A DNA stretch of 57,892 bases from Bacteroidales bacterium (GCA_031286285.1 JAITUN010000117.1:1-57892), one strand, 5' to 3'. Shown: positions 24,891 through 34,037, numbered from the stretch's first letter. Program-made: numbers and translations. Notes: a model not told the origin generated them from the letters alone.

Positions 24891-27284
24891 TTATTTCACA
24901 ACTTTAAATGTACATGTTTGTCCATTGGTTTGAATCTTTATAAAATAAAAACCTTTTGCTAAGCTATGAACATCTACAACAGGTTGATTATATGCAGTAG
25001 AAACTATTTGTCCCGAAATAGAGATTATCTCTAATTTTTCATATATGCCGTTAATGAATAACTTATCATTTATCGGATTAGGGTTAACAGAAATTGTAAC
25101 TCCGTTAACATCTCTAATACTTTCAAGGAGTCTGAAAGTTACATGGATAGTATAGTCTTTGTCCACAGCAGGGAAAGTATATTCTGTAGCTTGCTCCAAT
25201 CCCATCGGTTCCCCGTCAATAAAAACTTCTTCAACTTCGTAGTTTTCATCGGGAATAAACAAATATGTGGCGCTTTCACCTTCTAAGTATTCTGTTTCAC
25301 CTTCGGGAGAGATTGTTCCGTTTTCACCGGCTGAGGCTGTAATAGTATAGTAAATTTCTTCCACTTCTTTAAAAGTTACATGGATAGCATGATCCCCTTG
25401 TATGTTAGTGAATGTAAAACTGGTAACATCAGGTTCGGGTGTTTGCTGAATTACGCCATCAAGATACACTGCTTCAACTTCATAACCTGGATCCGGAGTG
25501 AATGTATATGTAGCGCTTTCGCCTACAGGGTACTCTGTTACACCCTCCGGAGAGATTGTTCCGTTTTCACCGGCTGTTGCTGTAATAAAAAATGTAGTTC
25601 TCAATTGAAAAGTAACATTAATGGTATAATTATCATCCAAATCTGTAAATATGTAGTGAGTTGCTTTTTCCATTCCCATAGCTTCACCATTAATATATAC
25701 TTCTTCCACTTCGTAACTGGGATTAGGTATAAATGCATATTTGGCGTTTGCGCCTTCGGGATAAACCGTTTCTCCAACCGGAGATATTGTTCCGTTTGTT
25801 CCTGCCGATGCGGTAATTGTTTTGGTTGGACCTACATAAACAGAGGCAGTAAGTTTAGATCCGAATTGTCCGTTATTATAATAGATTTGTACTCCGGCTT
25901 TATTTAATATTTTCACATTTCCTGCTCCATAGCCTGCATTAATACCGTCTCCATAAGCATCATAAACTTCAAGTCTATGGCATCCATTCATTATGGGGAT
26001 GAACGGAAATTCTCTTACTGTAGTGCCGTTGGTTGGTAAATCGGGCCAGGGTCCACCTTGAAAGAGTATCGTGCCATCAGGATTAAATACTTTAAAAGTA
26101 GTTTCGGAAGCATAGCGGTCGGTGGTAATAACAAGTGTCATACTTGCATCGCCTATAGCAACTTCTTTTTTTAGCATTTTGCTTTGCGAAAAATTGCAGA
26201 TTATGTTATTCATTTTTGTAACAGTAACAACTAAGTTTTGATCTATATTGGGGGCAATCAATAATGATGGCAGATGAATTGTATCCAATGATTGAGCCGG
26301 AATAGTTCTATTATTCCATATATATTGATCAGGCGCACCTCCAGCAACAGCATAAGATATATTTACAGAATTTACCTCGAAATCGTTAGAATTTCTAACA
26401 AAACAAATAGCGCCATTTGAACCATCACATGCAGGAACAAATTTTTCATCTATCAATTCTATTCTTCCAATGCAGTTAGGCTTATTTTCATACGCCATTT
26501 CTGCTTTGCAAGCTGAGAGAATCGTTTTATTACCTTCATTAACAAACGCTAAAACTTCCAAATCTTCTAAAAAAATAGGCACGTTGCGAATATGGGCAGG
26601 AATGGTATAAGTAAAAGTTTGAGAATAAAAAGTACCTGTAGTTGTGGTGGGAATATCTTCTCCCCACTGTCCGGTTAAGAAATGACGAAACATGTGCATG
26701 TGTTGATAGTAAGTACCGAAGCGCATCATAGCAGGGTAGTATGCTGATCCCCCTTGTTGAGGTCCTAAAATATTATCTTGTAATAAAGCAACATTCAACT
26801 TATTGGTAGGATTAGCAGCATCTCCTGTGTAATACACTTCTACATAAACGGTTAGCAATCTTGTTTTCCAATCAATAGTAGCAGTAGCAGCTACATTAAC
26901 CGGCGAAGATTCGGCAAGGATCGCATTTGCCCAAGTTATCCAAGTGGGGCGCGAAGAGGTCCAACTCGTTCCTCTATTCACAGTTGCGGCGGGGTATGAA
27001 CTAATACCATATTGATTGGCCAGCGCGTTTCCCCATTCAGTTTTATAATCCGGGTTATTTCCGGAAAACCCGCCTTGATGGATATTAATTGCCCAGGCTC
27101 GATCGGGATTGTTAGTCATAATTAGATTTCCGGTTTTATGTCCATCAGGGCAATACGGACAGTTTGTACCTGTGTACTCTTCCAAAATAACATTTTTATT
27201 GGAAGGAGTTGTTGACACAATGGTTTGTGCAAATAAAGTTGCTGAAAAACAAGCAACTAATAATAATGTAAAGGCTTTTTTCAT
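24891..27284 (-). CDS. Omp28-like T9SS cargo with three B-repeat modules
   Basis: 797 residues. Signal peptide, then an Omp28-like thioredoxin-fold region with a CPYC motif (VILEEYTGTNCPYCPDGH, about 29-46), a middle section (about 265-480) including a PPC-like domain with DAYGDGINAG, and three copies of a 70-80-residue module (ITASAGxNGTISPxG...Y.V..V...G......YTIHVTF; divergent InlB B-repeat type). It closes with a T9SS sorting domain (SVNPNPINDKLFI ... FKVVK). Surface adhesion or redox roles are guesses. Paralogue of the next gene upstream; the last 180 residues of the two are nearly the same. Confidence 0.85.
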   Translation of the reverse strand: MKKAFTLLLVACFSATLFAQTIVSTTPSNKNVILEEYTGTNCPYCPDGHKTGNLIMTNNPDRAWAINIHQGGFSGNNPDYKTEWGNALANQYGISSYPAATVNRGTSWTSSRPTWITWANAILAESSPVNVAATATIDWKTRLLTVYVEVYYTGDAANPTNKLNVALLQDNILGPQQGGSAYYPAMMRFGTYYQHMHMFRHFLTGQWGEDIPTTTTGTFYSQTFTYTIPAHIRNVPIFLEDLEVLAFVNEGNKTILSACKAEMAYENKPNCIGRIELIDEKFVPACDGSNGAICFVRNSNDFEVNSVNISYAVAGGAPDQYIWNNRTIPAQSLDTIHLPSLLIAPNIDQNLVVTVTKMNNIICNFSQSKMLKKEVAIGDASMTLVITTDRYASETTFKVFNPDGTILFQGGPWPDLPTNGTTVREFPFIPIMNGCHRLEVYDAYGDGINAGYGAGNVKILNKAGVQIYYNNGQFGSKLTASVYVGPTKTITASAGTNGTISPVGETVYPEGANAKYAFIPNPSYEVEEVYINGEAMGMEKATHYIFTDLDDNYTINVTFQLRTTFFITATAGENGTISPEGVTEYPVGESATYTFTPDPGYEVEAVYLDGVIQQTPEPDVTSFTFTNIQGDHAIHVTFKEVEEIYYTITASAGENGTISPEGETEYLEGESATYLFIPDENYEVEEVFIDGEPMGLEQATEYTFPAVDKDYTIHVTFRLLESIRDVNGVTISVNPNPINDKLFINGIYEKLEIISISGQIVSTAYNQPVVDVHSLAKGFYFIKIQTNGQTCTFKVVK

Positions 27285-27323
27285 AAGAATTATTTTTTAA
27301 ATTAGGATGTTTAATGATATATG

Positions 27324-28862
27324 TTATTTGATAATTTTAAAAGTTATTGATTGGTTATTGGATTGTATTTTAACAAAATAGATCCCTTTTGATAAATGAT
27401 TTACATCAACAATGGGTTGGTTATTTGCAGAGGCTACTATTTGTCCTGAAATAGAAATTATTTCTAGTTTCTCATACACCCCGCTTATGAATAATTTATC
27501 GTTTACCGGATTAGGGTTCACTGAAATAAGATCCCCGTTAACATCTTTAATATTTTCAAGGAGTCTGAAAGTTACGTGAATAGTATAGTCTTTGTCCACT
27601 TGGGTGAAAGTATATTCTGTGGCTTGCTCCAATCCCATCGGTTCGTCGTCAATATAAACTTCTTCAACTTCGTAGTTTTCATCAGGGGTAAAAATATATG
27701 TAACGCTTTCGGTTTCAAAATATAAAATCTCTCCTTCCGGAGTTATGGTACCGTTTTCGCCGGCAGATGATGTGATATAAAAATATCCAGGCATCAATTT
27801 GAAAGTTACATGGATCGTATAATCTTTATCTACTATGGGAAATGTATAACTTGTAACAGACTTTCCAATTTCAACAGGCTCTCCGTCAACAAATATTTCA
27901 TCCACTTCATAGTTTTCATCAGGGATAAAAAAGTAGGTAGTACCTACGTTGTCAGGGTAGTTTTGATCTCCCACACGGGTAATCGTTCCATTTTCGCTTG
28001 TAGAAGCGATAATAGTATGGCTCGTTCCGGGTTCAATAACTGCCTGGCTTCCTGAAATAATAGTCTTATTATTTTCAGCTACAAATACAATAAACTCTAA
28101 ATCTTCCAACACAACCGGAATATTATTAATATTTTCAGGAATGTCATATTCAAAGATTTCCGACCAAAAGCTACCTTCTGTAGTAGGAGATACGTTCACG
28201 CCCCATTGGCCGGTAATAAAATCTCTGAGCATGTGCATGTGTCTGTATTGTCCATTAAGCATCATGTCAGGATTATATTGTTGACCTCCGGATTGAGGTC
28301 CTAATATTTCATTTTGCAACATGGCAACGGTTAATTTATTGGTTGATTCCACGGCATTTCCTGTATAATACACTTCTACCAAAAGCGTAAGTTTTCTTGC
28401 AGTTGAATCAATCGTACCTTTAGCAGCAACATTAAGACAAGAGGGTTCATTTGTTCCTCTGTAGGTGCAAGCAGCCCAACGCATTCTATCATAAAGGAAA
28501 TAAGAAGACCCCATAATTGGTACATTTTCAAAAGTTTGGCGGCTGACTGTTCCGGCAGGATAACCGGTACCATTAAGCCCCATACCGGCTTGCGAAGCTA
28601 ATGAGTTTCCGTAAGGAGTAGTATAATTTGGGGTACCATTAGCATATCCTCCTTGATGTACATTAATTGCAAAGAATCTTCCGGGATAATTGTTCATCAG
28701 TTGCTGCGCCCGTTTATGACCATCCGGACAATATTGACACCCTTTTCCAGTAAGCTCTTCTAAGATAACATTTCTATTGGAAGGCTCCTTTGACACAATA
28801 TCTTGCGCAAACAAAGTTACTGAAAAACAAATAAATAAAATAAAAATAGAATTTTTTTTCAT
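27324..28862 (-). CDS. Omp28-like T9SS cargo, shorter paralogue
   Basis: 512 residues from the ATG at 28862: signal peptide (MKKNSIFILFICFSVTLFAQ), Omp28-like region with CQYC (LTGKGCQYCPDGHKR), two B-repeat modules and the same T9SS sorting domain as its neighbour (SVNPNPVNDKLFI ... FKIIK). It lacks the middle PPC-like part and one B-repeat. The frame is open 17 codons further upstream, but a -7 box (28901-28908) lies inside that extension, so the signal-peptide ATG is correct. Tandem duplication with the gene at 24891 is evident. Confidence 0.85.
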   Translation of the reverse strand: MKKNSIFILFICFSVTLFAQDIVSKEPSNRNVILEELTGKGCQYCPDGHKRAQQLMNNYPGRFFAINVHQGGYANGTPNYTTPYGNSLASQAGMGLNGTGYPAGTVSRQTFENVPIMGSSYFLYDRMRWAACTYRGTNEPSCLNVAAKGTIDSTARKLTLLVEVYYTGNAVESTNKLTVAMLQNEILGPQSGGQQYNPDMMLNGQYRHMHMLRDFITGQWGVNVSPTTEGSFWSEIFEYDIPENINNIPVVLEDLEFIVFVAENNKTIISGSQAVIEPGTSHTIIASTSENGTITRVGDQNYPDNVGTTYFFIPDENYEVDEIFVDGEPVEIGKSVTSYTFPIVDKDYTIHVTFKLMPGYFYITSSAGENGTITPEGEILYFETESVTYIFTPDENYEVEEVYIDDEPMGLEQATEYTFTQVDKDYTIHVTFRLLENIKDVNGDLISVNPNPVNDKLFISGVYEKLEIISISGQIVASANNQPIVDVNHLSKGIYFVKIQSNNQSITFKIIK

Positions 28863-28900
28863 TAAAAATAGATTAGGATTAAGCATAAACTTTGTAGCGG

Positions 28901-28908
28901 CAAAAGTA
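28901..28908 (-). promoter_or_regulatory. -7 box TACTTTTG for the Omp28-like pair
   Basis: Exact TAnnTTTG on the minus strand followed by CCGC, 38 bp before the ATG at 28862. A second copy (TATTTTTG, 28911-28918) overlaps just upstream. Confidence 0.55.
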
Positions 28909-28982
28909 ACCAAAAATATATTCTAGTTTACATATTTTTGAAAAAAGTGTAACCAAGATCAAAAATAGATGATTTAAGAGGA

Positions 28983-29993
28983 TTATTCTACTACTTTCAC
29001 ACTAATTCCGTCTTTAAGTTTAGTGAGGGAAGTTACAGCTACCTTATCTCCATTTTTGATTCCGGAGATTACTTCATAAGTAGCATCTAATCTTCTACCG
29101 AGTTCAATTTTTTCGTATGAAACAGTGTTGTCTTCTCTTAGAATATACACAAACCTGTCACCGCTACCGGGTTGTTTTACGATTGCATTGTCAGGCACTA
29201 CTACGTTATTTCGGCTACCGAGATTGAAAATAGCGCGTGCGTACATTCCGGGACGAACTTTAACATTCTCATTGGGAATGGTAATCTCCACAGAGAAAGT
29301 GTGTGTACGAGCATCTAACGTTGGATAGATTAAGCTCACGCGTCCGGTGAGTTCTGTATTTCCCAGAATATCAATTTTTATTTTTGCTGTCATTCCCATC
29401 TTAATATCATTGTATTGGCTTTCTGAAACATTAATCATCAATTTCACCGGTCTGATTTGTTGTATTTGCAATATCGGGTTGCCGGCGTAGATGTCTCCGC
29501 TATCGTAATTACGCATCGTAACAACTCCATTGATAGGGCAAATCAGCCGGGTGTTTTCCGATAGGTTATCATACGCATTTTGGGCAACATCCAACTGTGT
29601 TTTCAGGGCATCCCAGTCAGATTTTGAAACTCCGCCCACTTTAAAAAGTTCGTCTAAACGGTTGAAGTTTTCTTTTAAATTATCTAATTGTGTTTTAGCT
29701 TGTCGAAGTTGTGTGGCATCCATTTGTACCAATTTTTGACCGGCAGTTACAAAATCGCCAATTTCAACAAAAATCTGGTCAATTCTTCCCGGTATTGTGG
29801 GGGCAATATTGTTCACAGCTTCGGCGCGCACAACAGCGGTGTATTCAAAAATTTGAGCCACAGGTTCTTCAAATACTTCCGCCACTTTAATCATAATAGT
29901 GTCATCTTCTTGTAGGGTTGGTGTTTCACTTTTCTTTTGATTGCAAGCAGCAAACAGCGCTACAAGCAGAATTAGTAATGTGGTTTTTTTCAT
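28983..29993 (-). CDS. Efflux RND-type periplasmic adaptor subunit
   Basis: 336 residues; lipoprotein signal (LFAAC, Cys at 17) anchors it to the inner membrane. HlyD/RND adaptor layout: barrel-sandwich half (AEAVNNIAPTIPGRIDQIFVEIGD), short alpha-hairpin (about 85-140), second half-motif (RLICPINGVVTMRNYDSGD), beta-barrel (MINVSESQYNDIKMG...) and membrane-proximal domain (VVVPDNAIVK). It would bridge an inner-membrane pump to the TolC-like channel encoded two genes upstream. The pump gene that normally follows is absent; two T9SS cargo genes come next instead. Confidence 0.9.
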   Translation of the reverse strand: MKKTTLLILLVALFAACNQKKSETPTLQEDDTIMIKVAEVFEEPVAQIFEYTAVVRAEAVNNIAPTIPGRIDQIFVEIGDFVTAGQKLVQMDATQLRQAKTQLDNLKENFNRLDELFKVGGVSKSDWDALKTQLDVAQNAYDNLSENTRLICPINGVVTMRNYDSGDIYAGNPILQIQQIRPVKLMINVSESQYNDIKMGMTAKIKIDILGNTELTGRVSLIYPTLDARTHTFSVEITIPNENVKVRPGMYARAIFNLGSRNNVVVPDNAIVKQPGSGDRFVYILREDNTVSYEKIELGRRLDATYEVISGIKNGDKVAVTSLTKLKDGISVKVVE

Positions 29994-29995
29994 AA

Positions 29996-30030
29996 GTTTA
30001 TAGATTTATAGGTTTATAGGTTTATAGATT
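29996..30030. repeat. Tandem octamer array (CCTATAAA on coding strand)
   Basis: About four 8-bp units beginning two bases before the adaptor ATG. On the coding (minus) strand it reads CCTATAAA, as at 3202. Confidence 0.85.
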
Positions 30031-30053
30031 CTTGTATTCTAACTTCTATCTTC

Positions 30054-30530
30054 TTACTTCTTAAAAAAATCTTCATAATCAGGAAATTTGTATTTTCTTT
30101 TAGCTATTTCCGGTGGGTAAACGAAGTAGTCGATTTCGGCATGAGAACGCACAGTTCCCTCTTTGTCCATCAGTTCGGCGTAAGTCAATGCAGAGTTTCC
30201 TTCCTGAGAAATAAGTTTGGAACGAATAGTAATTTCACCCTGATTCACAAAAACGGGTTTAAGGTAGGTAATATTCAAATTTTTAGTAACTCCGGCAGTT
30301 CCCAATTTTACTACTAATACCCAATTTGCAATTTCATCTAACAGCGTGGCTTGGATTCCCCCGTGCAACATATTGAGGTAGCCTTCATACCATTTATCAG
30401 GGGTCCATCGGGTAAAAACCCATTCTCCATCTTCCCAAAAATTGAGTTTCAATCCAATAGGATTTGTAGGCGAGCAGCCGAAGCAATGATATTCGGCAAT
30501 ATCGGCGTATGCGTTGTGGATGTTTCTCAT
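30054..30530 (-). CDS. PaaI-family hotdog thioesterase
   Basis: 158 residues with one hotdog fold. The catalytic segment reads MLHGGIQATLLDEIANWVL: the HGG turn and the Asp/Glu on the central helix are the family's active-site features. The early motif HCFGCSPTNPIGLKL is typical of the PaaI subgroup with a conserved Cys pair. Acts on acyl- or aryl-CoA in the cytoplasm; the substrate is not deducible. Sits between the TolC-like and adaptor genes on the same strand, each gap filled by tandem arrays. Confidence 0.88.
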   Translation of the reverse strand: MRNIHNAYADIAEYHCFGCSPTNPIGLKLNFWEDGEWVFTRWTPDKWYEGYLNMLHGGIQATLLDEIANWVLVVKLGTAGVTKNLNITYLKPVFVNQGEITIRSKLISQEGNSALTYAELMDKEGTVRSHAEIDYFVYPPEIAKRKYKFPDYEDFFKK

Positions 30531-30590
30531 AGGTTTTAGGTTTATAGGTTTATAGGTTTATAGGTTTATAGGTTTTAGGTTTATAGGTTT
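30531..30590. repeat. Tandem octamer array, about seven copies
   Basis: TTTATAGG units (CCTATAAA on the coding strand), with two 7-bp variants, starting at the base next to the thioesterase ATG. Longest octamer array in the window. Confidence 0.9.
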
Positions 30591-30600
30591 AAAAGATCCC

Positions 30601-30646
30601 TCTGGCTTCTAGCTTCTAGCTTCTGGCTTCTAGCTTCTTACTTCTT
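30601..30646. repeat. Tandem heptamer array (A/G)GCTTCT across a stop codon
   Basis: About six units of (A/G)GCTTCT, reading AGAAGCT/C on the coding strand. The TolC-like gene's TAA (30638-30640) lies inside it. Confidence 0.85.
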
Positions 30647-31957
30647 GCCCAATATGTACTCTAATTCTGCTTGCGCTACTAAATAATCATAAACAGACTG
30701 ATAATATAGCAGTTGCGAGCTTAGTAGCGCTAATTCGGCATCGCTGAGTTGAAGCCATGTTGCCATCCCTACTTCATATTGTTTTTGAACAATCTCAAAA
30801 GCACGTGTTGCCATTTTCACACTTTCATTACTGGATTCGAAATCAACAATTGCTTTATCAATGTTGTTCAAATTAGATGTAACCGACAGCCATAAGGCGC
30901 GCTCTAAATTCAGGCGGGTATCATTCATATTTAGAATGTTATTCTTAATCTGTTTTGTTTTAAAGGTGGTAGATGCCCACGAAATAATAGGTATTTGCAA
31001 AGAAACCCCAATTACCGAATAGGGAAACCAGTTGAATTTATTAAAAGGGATATCATTGCCCATAGTCATATACTGATAACTTCCCGATAATGCTAATGAA
31101 GGGCACGCTCCCGAAAGTACAATCTTTCTTGATCGCTCTAACTGTTGAATTGTCATATCCATCTGTTTCATATCGGAGTTGCTCTCTAATGACAATTGAT
31201 TCATTTCGGGTAGTTTGGCTGCGTTCATTTCGGTTTCATAATCTTTGAGTTCGCCTAAAAAAACCAAAGGCTCGTTAATAGCTACGCCCATATAGATTTT
31301 AAGCGCTTTTTGACTCAAATCTACTGCGTTTATAGCGACGTTAAGATTGGGTTTTGCATTTTGTACCTGCACATCCGCACGTAATTTGTCAAATTCGGAA
31401 ACCAAACCTTGATTATATTTATCTGTAACAAGTTTTGCATTTTGCTCTACATTTTTATAATTATCCAACAACACTTTATAAGACTCTTGCGCAATAAGAA
31501 CGGCATAATATGCTTTTTTTACATTGTTTATCAATGAGATTTTTGAAGCTCGTGCTTGTTCCACTGCTAATTCAACATCCATAGAAGAAAGTTTAATCAT
31601 GTTCCATAGCGCCGGCACAATAATAGGCATGGTGAAATTTGCAGAAAGTACTAGGTTATTATACGTTCCTACTTCAATTTCCATATTTTGGCCATTGAAA
31701 TCCATCACCATTTTCTGCTTTTGCAAGGTTCTTTGATAGGATGCTGCACCGATTACATTGGGAAAAAGACCTACAATCTGCTCTTTTTTGTAGTACTTTT
31801 TAGTCTCAATAGTCCTGTCTGCAATTCGTATCATTGGACTTTCGTTTAAGGCAATTTCAATAACTTGCTGCAAAGTAACCGGAATTGAATCGGGTTTTGT
31901 TTGGGAAAAAACCGAAAAAGTGAGGAGGCACATGAGAGTTAAAATTGTTTTTTTCAT
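30638..31957 (-). CDS. TolC family outer membrane channel protein
   Basis: 439 residues with a signal peptide (ILTLMCLLTFSVFSQ). Two OEP-type halves: PVTLQQVIEIALNESPMIRIADRTIE near the start, long coiled-coil helices (VEQNAKLVTDKYNQGLVSEFDKLRADVQVQ), and a second half ending EIVQKQYEVGMATWLQLSDAELALLSSQLLYYQSVYDYLVAQAELEYILG. Forms the trimeric exit duct of tripartite efflux or type I export. First of the TolC - thioesterase - adaptor set. The TetR gene and a hydrolase/methyltransferase pair lie upstream on the same strand. Confidence 0.92.
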   Translation of the reverse strand: MKKTILTLMCLLTFSVFSQTKPDSIPVTLQQVIEIALNESPMIRIADRTIETKKYYKKEQIVGLFPNVIGAASYQRTLQKQKMVMDFNGQNMEIEVGTYNNLVLSANFTMPIIVPALWNMIKLSSMDVELAVEQARASKISLINNVKKAYYAVLIAQESYKVLLDNYKNVEQNAKLVTDKYNQGLVSEFDKLRADVQVQNAKPNLNVAINAVDLSQKALKIYMGVAINEPLVFLGELKDYETEMNAAKLPEMNQLSLESNSDMKQMDMTIQQLERSRKIVLSGACPSLALSGSYQYMTMGNDIPFNKFNWFPYSVIGVSLQIPIISWASTTFKTKQIKNNILNMNDTRLNLERALWLSVTSNLNNIDKAIVDFESSNESVKMATRAFEIVQKQYEVGMATWLQLSDAELALLSSQLLYYQSVYDYLVAQAELEYILGKK

Positions 31958-31971
31958 CTGTTAAGTGGTTA

Positions 31972-32014
31972 AATGTTAATGGTTAATGATTAATGGTTAA
32001 TGGTTAATGGTTAG
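31972..32014. repeat. Tandem array (CCATTAA on coding strand)
   Basis: About six 7-bp units of GGTTAAT/GATTAAT, 15 bp before the TolC-like ATG. Coding-strand reading matches the arrays in front of phoU and the 4251 permease. Confidence 0.85.
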
Positions 32015-32020
32015 TGTTCT

Positions 32021-32650
32021 TCATGCTTTTGGCTTCTTAATTTGTAGTTTTTCTGAGCGGCTCAAACCATTGGGACTTATTCCGGGTTTGCCTTCAGGAA
32101 CAGGGAGTTGATGCTTATTAAAGTATTCTAACCAGTAAGGGAGAATTTCATCGGTGTCAGATTCTTTAAAAGTCATATTTGGAGTTTCAAAGAAATTGGG
32201 GTTACCAGTGGCGTGCGCATAGGCATCATACACCAATTCACTGCAATAATAGAGGTCATTTTCAAAATCAAAGCCGTAATCGTATCCTTTTCCAAGATGA
32301 GAATATGCTCTACCAAGAGCGCTTTCTGTATATTGCCGATATTCCGGTTTTAAGGAAGCAAAATAGAGTGTTCCATTTTTATTTTCTTCTTTAAACTCTT
32401 GAAAACTTGAATAAATGACTCCTTTTTGTGGAACTGCTTCTATAACAAAATTGCCTGAATCGGTTACATTAATAAGAGCAACATGGGTAAAATTCAATGC
32501 GCACAAATCGGATTTGGTAACCGCAACAATTGATTTTTCAAAATCTGAATTTTCAGAAGCTACAAAAACCAAATCACCACTACTGAGGTTTTGGGTACAA
32601 CTAACACTTAGTAATAACGTTCCAATGAGTGTATATAGCAGGTGTTTCAT
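32021..32650 (-). CDS. YiiX/YebB-like NlpC/P60-fold lipoprotein hydrolase
   Basis: 209 residues. Lipobox LSVSC (Cys at 18). Permuted papain-like fold of the C92 group: G-D-L-V-F-V start, THVALI with the conserved His, then KGYDYGFDFENDLYYCSELVY with the catalytic Cys. Related enzymes hydrolyse peptide or amide bonds, e.g. in cell-wall material; the exact substrate is not known. Its ATG overlaps the stop of the upstream methyltransferase gene (4 bp), and that overlap is made of the AATTTTGA array. Confidence 0.8.
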   Translation of the reverse strand: MKHLLYTLIGTLLLSVSCTQNLSSGDLVFVASENSDFEKSIVAVTKSDLCALNFTHVALINVTDSGNFVIEAVPQKGVIYSSFQEFKEENKNGTLYFASLKPEYRQYTESALGRAYSHLGKGYDYGFDFENDLYYCSELVYDAYAHATGNPNFFETPNMTFKESDTDEILPYWLEYFNKHQLPVPEGKPGISPNGLSRSEKLQIKKPKA

Positions 32651-33366
32651 TTTTGAATTTTGAATTTTGAATTTTGAATTATTAAATACTCTTTCATCAA
32701 CGAATAATATTCATCAGTATAATCTTCATTTCTTATATATAAATTATCTTCTTTATAAATAACATTTTTTCTCTCAAACATCATCAATACTCTATTTGCA
32801 CTTTTTTTTGAGTTAGGAAACACTTTTGTTTTTTTTGTTAGATAAATATTTTTTTCGAATGCAAATTTTTCCATTTTTTCTGCAGGTTCAGTCGGTAAAA
32901 TTGTTCCAAAACGCCCCTTTTCTAAAAGTAGTATATCAACGGCGTCAAGAAGTTCTTTTAAGGACAAAGTTTCATTGTGTTTTGCTATATTTCGTTTTGT
33001 TACAGGAGATTTTAAACTATTTTCAAAAAAAGGCGGATTGCTCACAATTACCTCAAATTTTCGAGTTGTATTTTGGGCAAATTCTTGAAGATTTTCCCGA
33101 ATAAAATGCACATTCGTTTTCCAAGGAGAGTTTTCAGCATTATTTTGTGCTTCAATAACTGAATTTTCGTCAATATCAATTCCAATAATCCTAGCATTTG
33201 TTCTTTGAGCAATCATGAGTGAGATTACGCCACATCCTGAACCTATTTCCAACACAGTTTTGCAATTTTCGGGAACAGGCATCCATGCACCAAGCAAAAC
33301 GGCATCGGTACCCACTTTCATGGAACTTTGAGAATGACTGACAGAAAATTGCTTAAAATGGAACAT
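32647..33366 (-). CDS. trmN6: tRNA1(Val) (adenine-37-N6)-methyltransferase family protein
   Basis: 239 residues; class I SAM methyltransferase of the TrmN6/YfiC group. Motif I VLEIGSGCGVISLM (about 40-53), acidic ribose-binder GIDIDENSV, and the N6-adenine motif VSNPPFFENS (NPPF, about 110-113). The opening FKQFSVSHSQSSMKVGTDAVLLGAW is the family's own. It would methylate A37 of tRNA-Val. The last residues (NSKFKIQK) are encoded by an AATTTTGA tandem array, so the tail is non-native. Confidence 0.9.
   Translation of the reverse strand: MFHFKQFSVSHSQSSMKVGTDAVLLGAWMPVPENCKTVLEIGSGCGVISLMIAQRTNARIIGIDIDENSVIEAQNNAENSPWKTNVHFIRENLQEFAQNTTRKFEVIVSNPPFFENSLKSPVTKRNIAKHNETLSLKELLDAVDILLLEKGRFGTILPTEPAEKMEKFAFEKNIYLTKKTKVFPNSKKSANRVLMMFERKNVIYKEDNLYIRNEDYTDEYYSLMKEYLIIQNSKFKIQK
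32651..32680. repeat. Tandem octamer array AATTTTGA
   Basis: Nearly four copies, adjoining the YiiX-like ATG and encoding the last residues of the methyltransferase. Same unit at 49925. Confidence 0.9.
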
Positions 33367-33371
33367 TATTT

Positions 33372-33396
33372 TAGTGGTTAGTGGTTAGTGGTTAAT
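33372..33396. repeat. Tandem heptamer array (AACCACT on coding strand)
   Basis: Three to four units of TTAGTGG/GGTTAGT fill almost the whole 31-bp gap between the TetR stop and the methyltransferase ATG. Confidence 0.85.
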
Positions 33397-33397
33397 G

Positions 33398-33970
33398 CTA
33401 CTTCCCGAGTATTCCGTAGAAGAGCAGATCTGCTATTTTCCTCATATAAAGCGCAGCATCAGGGTATTGTTTCCTAATGGTTTCATTTTTATAGGATGCT
33501 ATGGTGTAGTTAATAAATCGCTGTAAAAATTCAATATCCAAATTAGGGCGGATGTCGCCATGCTTCTGTGCTTCGGTAAAAAAAGTATGGGTGTTTTTTT
33601 CAGAAAAATCCTTTTTGTTTTCATAATGCTCCCTTACTTCTACAAATGAGGGGTCGTGAATATCTGCCAAAAATTCCGGAGTCATTTGTTCTAATTGATT
33701 GATATTAAAATTTGTAATTTTAATCAGTTTTTCAGGAAAAGGTATATTACTGTCATTTATGGCTTTAATTTCAAGCATATTATTCTCATATATTTGTTGT
33801 AATAATTGAATCAAGAGGTCGGTTTTATTTTCATAATACACGTAAAACGTCCGCCTACTTACATCAGCTTTATTACAAATAGCCTCAATGCTAATACGTT
33901 TAAAGCCGTGCTTAAAGAACAATCCTTTTGCGGCATCAATAATTTCGGATGGAATATCTTTTTTAGCCAT
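33398..33970 (-). CDS. TetR/AcrR family transcriptional regulator
   Basis: 190 residues from the ATG at 33970. N-terminal TetR helix-turn-helix (IIDAAKGLFFKHGFKRISIEAICNKADVSRRTFYVYYENKTDLL) and an all-helical ligand domain. The open frame extends ten codons upstream (to 34000) but overlaps a -7-like box at 33989-33996, so the internal ATG is preferred. Divergent from the ABC-2 permease at 34089 and upstream of the TolC-adaptor genes, so an efflux repressor role is plausible. The ligand is unknown. Confidence 0.9.
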   Translation of the reverse strand: MAKKDIPSEIIDAAKGLFFKHGFKRISIEAICNKADVSRRTFYVYYENKTDLLIQLLQQIYENNMLEIKAINDSNIPFPEKLIKITNFNINQLEQMTPEFLADIHDPSFVEVREHYENKKDFSEKNTHTFFTEAQKHGDIRPNLDIEFLQRFINYTIASYKNETIRKQYPDAALYMRKIADLLFYGILGK

Positions 33971-33988
33971 AACTTTACAAAATGGGCG

Positions 33989-33996
33989 CGAAAATA
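33989..33996 (-). promoter_or_regulatory. -7-like box TATTTTCG for the TetR gene
   Basis: Minus-strand TAnnTT(C)G followed by CGCCC, 18 bp before the preferred ATG and inside the longer reading. Confidence 0.45.
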
Positions 33997-34037
33997 ACAT
34001 TTTTTATATAAAACCATATTTTTTGTGCAAAATAATC

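Noticed and set aside
25380-25907. 175-codon plus-strand frame.
   Set aside because: Antisense to the B-repeat part of the Omp28-like gene; its Cys/Phe-rich composition is an antisense artefact.
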